The notes under the pieces: model-generated
Database searches by the model: none
Told to the model about the DNA's origin: nothing
Seen by the model: the letters and a program-made list of their open reading frames with translations, nothing else
Virus record (IMG/VR): IMGVR_UViG_3300008262_003739
Span: 1-54,874 of that record
DNA from: a virus
DNA: 54,874 nucleotides
Strand: one strand, 5' to 3'
Made by a program: the position numbers and the translations under genes
Shown here: positions 50,204 to 54,874 of the stretch, piece by piece
Layout of the letters: each line of letters starts with the position of its first letter
Numbering within the stretch: position 1 is the first letter of the stretch

Positions 50204-50896
50204 ATGAGTTTAGACAGAAAAATTTTAGAAGAATTAAAAAGATTTAATCAAATTAATTCATACATTTTAAATGAACAAGATGTACCACCACCGACACCTG
50301 AGGATTTAGGTACCCCACCTGCTGACCCCGCAGCCGCTCCACCGGCAGATGCAGAAATTCCCGCACCTGGCGCAGATGTTGCTGCACCACCAGCGGCAGG
50401 GGCAGACGCTGCCGCGGCACCTACTGAAGTACCTGAACCCGTTGATGTTGAAGGTGATCCAGATGTTGAAGAAGTTGGTAAAGAAGAAGAGGGTGAAGAA
50501 GAAAGTGAAGAAATTGATATCACTGACCTTGTTACTACACAACAAGAAATCCAATCTAAACAAGATGAATTTATGGATAGTATTTTTTCTAAATTAGATG
50601 ACTTAGAAAGTAAATTATCTCACATGGATCAAATCATGGACAAAATTAATAGTCTTGAAAACAAATTTGATAAATATAGAGAAAAAACTCCTGAAGAAAA
50701 ATTAATGTTACGTTCATTAGACTCTTACCCATATAATCAAAAATTAACAGATTTTTTTGATGATAAAAAAGGTGAGATGGAAGAGACTGGTAAAAACGAA
50801 TATATACTTACTTCTGACGAAGTTGAAAACTTTTCACCAAACGAAGTTAAAAAAACATTCAATATTTACGACGACGAAGACAATTCTTTAAATTAA
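50204..50896 (+). CDS. Ala/Pro-rich acidic protein with possible capsid-targeting leader
   Basis: This 230-residue protein has three parts. Residues 1-24 (MSLDRKILEELKRFNQINSY, then ILNE) form a basic helix ending in L-N-E before Gln, like T4 capsid-targeting peptides. Residues 25-100 are a disordered Pro/Ala/Asp/Glu-rich stretch. Residues 100-165 are a coiled coil (heptads in QQEIQSKQDEFMDSIFSKLD and KLSHMDQIMDKINSLENKFD), followed by a charged C-terminal domain. I cannot name the family. Packaging in the head or scaffold-like function are possible readings. A terminator follows its stop. Confidence 0.55.
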   Translation: MSLDRKILEELKRFNQINSYILNEQDVPPPTPEDLGTPPADPAAAPPADAEIPAPGADVAAPPAAGADAAAAPTEVPEPVDVEGDPDVEEVGKEEEGEEESEEIDITDLVTTQQEIQSKQDEFMDSIFSKLDDLESKLSHMDQIMDKINSLENKFDKYREKTPEEKLMLRSLDSYPYNQKLTDFFDDKKGEMEETGKNEYILTSDEVENFSPNEVKKTFNIYDDEDNSLN

Positions 50897-50911
50897 AAAA
50901 TAAATTTTTTG

Positions 50912-50937
50912 AGGGACTCACAAGGTCCCTTTTTTTA
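50912..50937 (+). terminator. Rho-independent terminator
   Basis: AGGGAC (50912-50917), loop TCACAAG, GTCCCT (50925-50930), then a T-run. It ends the unit holding the Ala/Pro-rich gene and separates it from the replication genes. Confidence 0.9.
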
Positions 50938-50948
50938 TGCTCATTTAT

Positions 50949-50976
50949 TTGACATTTTATTATTTGTACCTATTAT
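50949..50976 (+). promoter_or_regulatory. Sigma-70-like promoter candidate for the gp32 gene
   Basis: TTGACA (50949-50954), 16-base spacer and TATTAT (50971-50976) lie just after a terminator and 37 bases before ATG 51014. A perfect -35 and a one-mismatch -10 fit an early host promoter. The spacing is one base short of ideal. Confidence 0.35.
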
Positions 50977-51013
50977 TAATGAAGATAAAAGAGTAATAAT
51001 TAAAAATTTATTT

Positions 51014-51871
51014 ATGACAAATTCAGTATTAGATTCAGTACTTGCGCAGTACGAAAAGAACGCACAACCAAGTGGTTCACAGAGAACAAACATCTCACAA
51101 GAAGACAGATTAAAGAAGTATTTTTCGGCAATCTTAATGAAAAACGAAACATCCGCACAACGTAGAGTTCGTATTTTACCCACAAAAGATGGTTCATCAC
51201 CATTTGTTGAAGTATGGTATCACGAAATTATGGTAAACGGACAATGGGTTAAGTTGTATGACCCTGACAAAAACGACAACGAGCGTTCCCCACTTACAGA
51301 AGTTTATAATGAACTTATCCAAACGGGTAAAAAAGAAGACAAAGAATTGGCATCGCAATACCGTTCACGTTTATTTTACATCGTTAGAGTAATTGACCGT
51401 GATAACGAACAAGATGGTGTTAAATTTTGGAGATTTAAACACAATTACAAAAACGAAGGTATCTTAGATAAAATCCTCCCTATTTGGAAAGCTAAAGGTG
51501 ATATCACAGATGCTGAAAAAGGTCGTGATTTAATTATCGAACTTAAGAAAGCTAAAACCCCACAAGGAAAAGAGTATACAGTAATTCAAACAGTTATGTA
51601 TGATGACCCTGCATTACTTCACGAAGATAAAGAAATCATGAGTGGATGGTTGGAAGATGAGTTAACATGGAATGACGTGTATTCTAAAAAACCTGTTGAG
51701 TATTTAGAAGCTATCGCAATTGGAGAAACACCAATTTGGAGTACAGAACTTAAGAAATATGTTTACGGTGAAACTGCCGACATTTCTCTTGGTGGTGGAA
51801 ATACAAAAGAAGTGGTTCCTGTGGTAGACCCACAAGCTGACGAAGAGCCGGCTGAAGATTTACCATTCTAA
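51014..51871 (+). CDS. gp32: Single-stranded DNA-binding protein (gp32-like)
   Basis: This 285-residue protein coats single-stranded DNA during replication and recombination. The core pattern is RRVRILPTKDGSSPFVEVWY then HEIMVNGQWVKLYDPDKND, equivalent to T4 gp32 'irFLPskn......vnHgf..nGkWyi'. It has the expected acidic tail (ADEEPAEDLPF), which in T4 contacts partner proteins. I chose ATG 51014 (MTNSVLDSVLAQYEKNAQPS). An upstream TTG at 50909 would add 35 residues but lies inside the terminator and promoter. The four Zn ligands of T4 gp32 are not evident. A strong terminator follows. Confidence 0.9.
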   Translation: MTNSVLDSVLAQYEKNAQPSGSQRTNISQEDRLKKYFSAILMKNETSAQRRVRILPTKDGSSPFVEVWYHEIMVNGQWVKLYDPDKNDNERSPLTEVYNELIQTGKKEDKELASQYRSRLFYIVRVIDRDNEQDGVKFWRFKHNYKNEGILDKILPIWKAKGDITDAEKGRDLIIELKKAKTPQGKEYTVIQTVMYDDPALLHEDKEIMSGWLEDELTWNDVYSKKPVEYLEAIAIGETPIWSTELKKYVYGETADISLGGGNTKEVVPVVDPQADEEPAEDLPF

Positions 51872-51879
51872 ATTTAATT

Positions 51880-51922
51880 AAGCATGGATACTTTTAAACA
51901 TATTGTGTCCATGCTTTTTTTT
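51880..51922 (+). terminator. Rho-independent terminator after gp32
   Basis: AAGCATGGATAC (51880-51891), 13-base loop, GTGTCCATGCTT (51905-51916) with one T-G pair, then a T-run. A 12-pair stem of this strength would keep gp32 mRNA high and stop most transcription before uvsX. Confidence 0.9.
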
Positions 51923-51945
51923 ATAAACAAATTAAAAAAAACAAA

Positions 51946-52167
51946 ATGAAACCAGTGATTGCAGAAAAATTAAAAGAAGCATTAGTTAAAAAGTATGAAG
52001 CAGAAATTGCTGATGCTGAAGCAAGACTTTATGTTTATTTCACAAATCCTGTTGGGATTGGTGAGCATCCACAACACACAGAAGAGATGGATAATTTAGT
52101 TGGGCAGCTTACCGACGCAAAAGACAAGTTAGAAACTATAACAAATTTTAAAATTTACGAACTATAA
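51946..52167 (+). CDS. Small helical protein upstream of uvsX
   Basis: This 73-residue protein is mostly helical. MKPVIAEKLKEALVKKYEAE and LVGQLTDAKDKLETITNFKI look like two coiled-coil helices joined by a VYFTNPVGIGEHPQHTEEMD loop. The stop codon shares one base with the UvsX start (TAATG), so translation is coupled. A role in recombination or replication is suggested by position only. The leader AAATTAAAAAAAACAAAATG is a good example of the A-rich starts in this phage. Confidence 0.6.
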   Translation: MKPVIAEKLKEALVKKYEAEIADAEARLYVYFTNPVGIGEHPQHTEEMDNLVGQLTDAKDKLETITNFKIYEL

Positions 52168-53174
52168 TGGCTATTAAAAAGAACGACTTTAGTTCACTAA
52201 AGAAAAAATTTTCCACATCTGCAAAATATAAACCACAAAGATTCTTTGATCTTGGTGCTCCCTTTTTAGATGCTGTTGGCTTACCTGGTCCTGCTATGGG
52301 ACACATTAATATGTTCTTGGGTCATTCCGATACGGGAAAAACCACTGCGTTAGTTAAAACTGCAGTTGATGCACAGAAAAAAGGAATCCTTCCTGTGTTT
52401 ATTATTACAGAACAGAAATGGTCATTTGAACACGCCAAACTAATGGGGTTTGAATGTGAAGAAGTTGTTGATACCGAAACAGGTGAATTAGAATGGGATG
52501 GTTTTTACATCTTCAATAACAACTTTGATTACATTGAACAAATTACTGATTACATTAATAGTCTATTAGATGCTCAAGAAAAGGGGGATTTAGATTATTC
52601 ATTATGTATTATGTGGGACTCAGTTGGTTCGGTTCCTTGTAAAATGACTTATGAAGGTAAAGGTGGTAAACAACACAATGCAAGTGTTTTGGCCGACAAG
52701 ATAGGTATGGGGATAAACCAACGTATTTCAGGTTCTCGTAAATCAGATTCTAAATATGAAAATACGCTTATCATTGTTAACCAACCTTGGGTTGAGTTAC
52801 CTGATAATCCTTTTGGGCAACCTAAAATTAAAGCTAAAGGTGGTGAAGCTATTTGGTTAAATTCATCTTTAGTATTTTTATTTGGAAATCAAAAAGGAGC
52901 AGGAACTACAAAGATTACCGCAACAAAAGACAAACGAACTGTTAAGTTTGCATCAAGAACAAAAGTATCGGTAATGAAAAACCACATTAATGGGCTTGGA
53001 TTTGAAGATGGTAAAATTATTGTAACACCACACGGGTTCTTACCAGGAAAAGAAACTTCCGAAGAAAAGGCATCTATTGAGCAATACAAAAAAGAATATG
53101 CCGAGTATTGGAAGGAAATTATCGGAGTTGATGGTGACTTCGATTTGAAAGCAGAAAAAGAAGAAGTAGAGTAG
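52167..53174 (+). CDS. uvsX: UvsX recombinase (RecA-like)
   Basis: This 335-residue protein is a RecA-family recombinase that forms filaments on gp32-coated DNA and drives strand exchange. Walker A is GHSDTGKTT (52-60), Walker B YSLCIMWDSVG with D151, and the polymerisation and DNA-binding loops follow (KIGMGINQRISG; LIIVNQPWVEL). The C-terminus is acidic (DLKAEKEEVE), like other recombinases. It is shorter than T4 UvsX (391). It lies in the small gene, uvsX, nuclease, gp41 series typical of T4-like replication modules. Confidence 0.95.
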   Translation: MAIKKNDFSSLKKKFSTSAKYKPQRFFDLGAPFLDAVGLPGPAMGHINMFLGHSDTGKTTALVKTAVDAQKKGILPVFIITEQKWSFEHAKLMGFECEEVVDTETGELEWDGFYIFNNNFDYIEQITDYINSLLDAQEKGDLDYSLCIMWDSVGSVPCKMTYEGKGGKQHNASVLADKIGMGINQRISGSRKSDSKYENTLIIVNQPWVELPDNPFGQPKIKAKGGEAIWLNSSLVFLFGNQKGAGTTKITATKDKRTVKFASRTKVSVMKNHINGLGFEDGKIIVTPHGFLPGKETSEEKASIEQYKKEYAEYWKEIIGVDGDFDLKAEKEEVE

Positions 53175-53195
53175 TAACAATTTAAAAGACGACGA

Positions 53196-54203
53196 GTGTC
53201 AAAAACATTATTGGTTGATGGGAACAATCTATTAAAGATTGGGTTTCATGGTGTGAGGGAGTTCTACAATGGAACGCAACACGTAGGTGGTATTTGGCAT
53301 TTTCTAAATACTTTAAGAAAATTTTTAGAAGAAACAAACTTTAACAAAGTTGTAGTTTTTTGGGATAGTGATACAAGTTCATTACAACGTAGACTTATTT
53401 ACCCAAAATATAAACTTAATAGAAAGTCGTCCGATAATGAACAAAAGAGGGATTCTTTTAACTTTCAAAAACAAAGAGTAAAAGAATATCTTGAGGAGAT
53501 GTTTGTAAGACAAATGGAGGTAGATCGTTCCGAAGCGGATGACTTAATCGCCTACTATTGTCATATATCATTAGATGAGGATAAAACAATATTTTCGAGT
53601 GATAGAGATCTTACACAACTTATATCTGATAAGGTTACAATTTACTCACCATCCACAAAACAATATTATAGAAATGGGGATACAATAAAGGTTTACGATG
53701 CCGAGATTCCCCACTATAATGTTAAAACCCTTAAGATAATTACTGGTGATGGTTCGGATAATATAGACGGGATATTCTATATGGGGGAAAAGACTTTGCT
53801 TAAATTTTTTCCTGAACTACTTGAAAAACCTGTAGAAATTACTGATATTTTATCAAAAGGGGAAAACCTATTAAAAGAAGAAAAAGGTAACAGTTCCTTA
53901 CAAAATCTTTTAACGGGTAAAACTAAAGAAGGTATTTTTGGTGAAGAGTTTTATGTTATTAACAAAAAACTAATTGATTTGAGCGAACCGTTAATAACTG
54001 ACGAAGGAAAAGAATTAGTTAACTTATATTACTCTGAGTCATTGGATCCTGACGGTAGAGGATATAAAAACCTAATTAGAATGATGATGGAAGACGGTTT
54101 GTTCAAGTACTTACCAAAAAATGATGAAAATTGGGTTTATTTTTTAAAACCATTTTTAAAACTAACCAGAAAAGAAAAAACAAAGTTTAAAAACAAAAAG
54201 TAA
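53196..54203 (+). CDS. rnh: FEN-family 5'-3' nuclease (T4 RNase H-like)
   Basis: This 335-residue protein is a FEN/PIN-type nuclease that removes RNA primers and 5' flaps. MSKTLLVDGNNLLKIGF holds the first metal aspartate (D8). RSEADDLIAYY and FSSDRDLTQLI hold the E/D clusters, and the helix-3-turn region TGDGSDNIDGIFYMGEKTL gives the H3TH DNA-binding motif. T4 RNase H is 305 residues. The start is GTG 53196, preceded by TTTAAAAGACGACGA, the only non-ATG start I favour in this window. It lies between uvsX and the 150-residue gene without overlaps. Confidence 0.9.
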   Translation: MSKTLLVDGNNLLKIGFHGVREFYNGTQHVGGIWHFLNTLRKFLEETNFNKVVVFWDSDTSSLQRRLIYPKYKLNRKSSDNEQKRDSFNFQKQRVKEYLEEMFVRQMEVDRSEADDLIAYYCHISLDEDKTIFSSDRDLTQLISDKVTIYSPSTKQYYRNGDTIKVYDAEIPHYNVKTLKIITGDGSDNIDGIFYMGEKTLLKFFPELLEKPVEITDILSKGENLLKEEKGNSSLQNLLTGKTKEGIFGEEFYVINKKLIDLSEPLITDEGKELVNLYYSESLDPDGRGYKNLIRMMMEDGLFKYLPKNDENWVYFLKPFLKLTRKEKTKFKNKK

Positions 54204-54214
54204 AACAAAAAAAC

Positions 54215-54667
54215 ATGAAAGAACAAAACGACATTACTAAAGTTGAATTCTTAATTACATTAAACAACAACTTTGTTGTTCAAAGATTTTTTAATGTTAA
54301 GGGTTTCAATGGAAAGGCAAAAAATAGTGTGGAACTTTTGAATTACATTAACGAATTATCTAACGACTTAAAAACAAAACTTAGAAATAAATGTGTTGTT
54401 TATATGTTAGAAAATCGTTTTCAAATTGAAGAGGATGCAAGTATTTTAGAAACATCAAATACTGATGGACCTGAGACCTTTAATATTATTTTAAAGTTAG
54501 GGAATGAGACAATTTGTCATAGAATTATAGATGCTAAAGTATACCCGCCTAAGGTAAGATATACGCTGGATGTACGACCATCAATAAAAAACATCTTAAG
54601 AGATTTAACTGACATTTTATCAGGTAAAAATTTATCTTACGAGTACTTAAATTATTCATTCGCCTAA
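54215..54667 (+). CDS. Phage protein of unknown function in the replication module
   Basis: This 150-residue protein is not recognised. It alternates strands and helices: DITKVEFLITLNNNFVVQRF, then SVELLNYINELSNDLKTKLR, and FNIILKLGNETICHRIIDAK. It ends in a helix (SIKNILRDLTDILSGKNLSY). It has two cysteines and no membrane segment. Position between the 5' nuclease and the replicative helicase suggests a replication accessory role, for example helicase loading, but nothing in the sequence shows it. The start follows an A-rich leader (AAAACAAAAAAACATG). Confidence 0.6.
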   Translation: MKEQNDITKVEFLITLNNNFVVQRFFNVKGFNGKAKNSVELLNYINELSNDLKTKLRNKCVVYMLENRFQIEEDASILETSNTDGPETFNIILKLGNETICHRIIDAKVYPPKVRYTLDVRPSIKNILRDLTDILSGKNLSYEYLNYSFA

Positions 54668-54670
54668 TAG

Positions 54671-54677
54671 TATTTAT
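54671..54677 (+). promoter_or_regulatory. TATTTAT box before the helicase gene
   Basis: TAGTATTTATTAGAAAAC lies 27 bases before ATG 54705 and 3 bases after the preceding stop. It suggests that the helicase can be transcribed separately. Confidence 0.35.
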
Positions 54678-54704
54678 TAGAAAACAAAGAACAAATCATA
54701 TAAT

Positions 54705-54874
54705 ATGTCAGACAAAAAAAACTTCGGATACTTAGGAAATACTTTTCAAAATCAATTAATAAATAACATTATTGTTTATAAAGATTTTTCAAATTCCATC
54801 ATTGAAGTTATTGACCCACACTACTTTGATAATCAATATTTTCGTATCATTTGTCAAATGATTAAGGAGTATTA
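54705..54874 (+). CDS. gp41: Replicative DnaB-type helicase, N-terminus (gp41-like), cut by window edge
   Basis: Only the first 56 residues are present. MSDKKNFGYLGNTFQNQLIN, then KDFSNSIIEVIDPHYFDNQY and FRIICQMIKEY, match the helical N-terminal domain of DnaB/gp41-type helicases ('qxxllxxilxdxxfaxxvxxxlxpexFxxxxxrxIxxxixey'). The ATPase domain lies beyond the window. Placement after gp32, uvsX and the nuclease agrees with a T4-like replication order. Confidence 0.75.
   Translation, partial: MSDKKNFGYLGNTFQNQLINNIIVYKDFSNSIIEVIDPHYFDNQYFRIICQMIKEY

Noticed and set aside
50248-50563. Two minus-strand frames, one Ser/Gly/Ala-rich and one Cys-rich
   Set aside because: They are shadows of the Ala/Pro-rich plus-strand gene; composition mirrors its codons and there is no start context.
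50909-51013. 35-residue N-terminal extension of the gp32-like protein from a TTG
   Set aside because: It lies over a terminator and a promoter-like sequence; the family start fits ATG 51014.
1-54874. tRNA genes, insertion sequences, integrase or attachment sites
   Set aside because: I looked for cloverleaf-like runs with TTCGANNC loops, transposase motifs and terminal repeats and saw none that hold up.
1-54874. Recoding of TGA or TAG
   Set aside because: TGA ends the gene at 18423 and TAG ends the gene at 21334, and no long frame continues through them in conserved regions.

Overview
The window is a contiguous piece of the genome of a large, AT-rich, T4-like tailed phage with a contractile tail (myovirus). 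The diagnostic genes are a split tail sheath (gp18-like), tail tube (gp19-like), a tape measure, two giant baseplate proteins, a family B DNA polymerase (gp43-like), a gp32-like single-strand binding protein, UvsX, a FEN/RNase H type 5' nuclease and the first codons of a DnaB-type helicase (gp41-like). Almost no gene has a Shine-Dalgarno sequence; starts are preceded instead by A-rich leaders. That is typical of Bacteroidota and their phages, so a Bacteroidota host is the best inference, though no host marker is present. Stops are TAA, TAG and TGA, so the standard bacterial code is used.

Layout. (1) 1-12791, minus strand: a surface-glycan cassette of at least eight glycosyltransferases (including the cut gene at the left edge), GDP-mannose 4,6-dehydratase, a compact DegT-type aminotransferase, a hexapeptide acyltransferase, a cupin, UDP-GlcNAc 2-epimerase and UDP-galactopyranose mutase, with dUTPase and a DnaQ-like exonuclease embedded in it. 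(2) 12778-15210, minus strand: five small proteins, mostly of unknown function, one with a WYL-like fold. (3) 15211-15261: a divergent promoter region. (4) 15262-21337, plus strand: a cysteine-rich, lectin-like structural protein with a Pro-Thr linker, a small Ig-like protein, then DNA polymerase behind a structured leader. (5) 21334-25695, minus strand: a small unknown protein, a neck-like protein, a metallopeptidase-superoxide dismutase fusion and a SNF2 helicase. (6) 25771-50896, plus strand: the tail module in the order neck/sheath terminator, sheath, tube, frameshifted tail chaperone pair, tape measure, and baseplate giants flanking a gp53/LysM-like protein. (7) 51014-54874, plus strand: replication and recombination (gp32, UvsX, nuclease, gp41).

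How it works together. The right part holds replication and recombination genes. The middle makes a contractile tail whose baseplate and fibre proteins are heavily elaborated with repeats, cysteine modules, an OmpA-like segment and lectin-like folds. The left part can make activated sugars, probably GDP-perosamine or GDP-fucose type plus UDP-ManNAc and UDP-Galf, and has many transferases to attach them to virion or host surface targets. An A/T motif, TATTTAT on the coding strand, lies just upstream of most operon heads on both strands and is a candidate phage late promoter. Its polarity is opposite to the T4 late box TATAAATA. Six hairpins (five convincing terminators, one weak) separate transcription units.

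The most unusual items are the HExxH-superoxide dismutase fusion, the probable +1/-2 programmed frameshift in the tail chaperone genes, the -1 break in the sheath gene, the hairpin and direct repeat at the polymerase start, and a set of N-terminal leader peptides ending in [L/I]-x-E that resemble T4 capsid-targeting signals.
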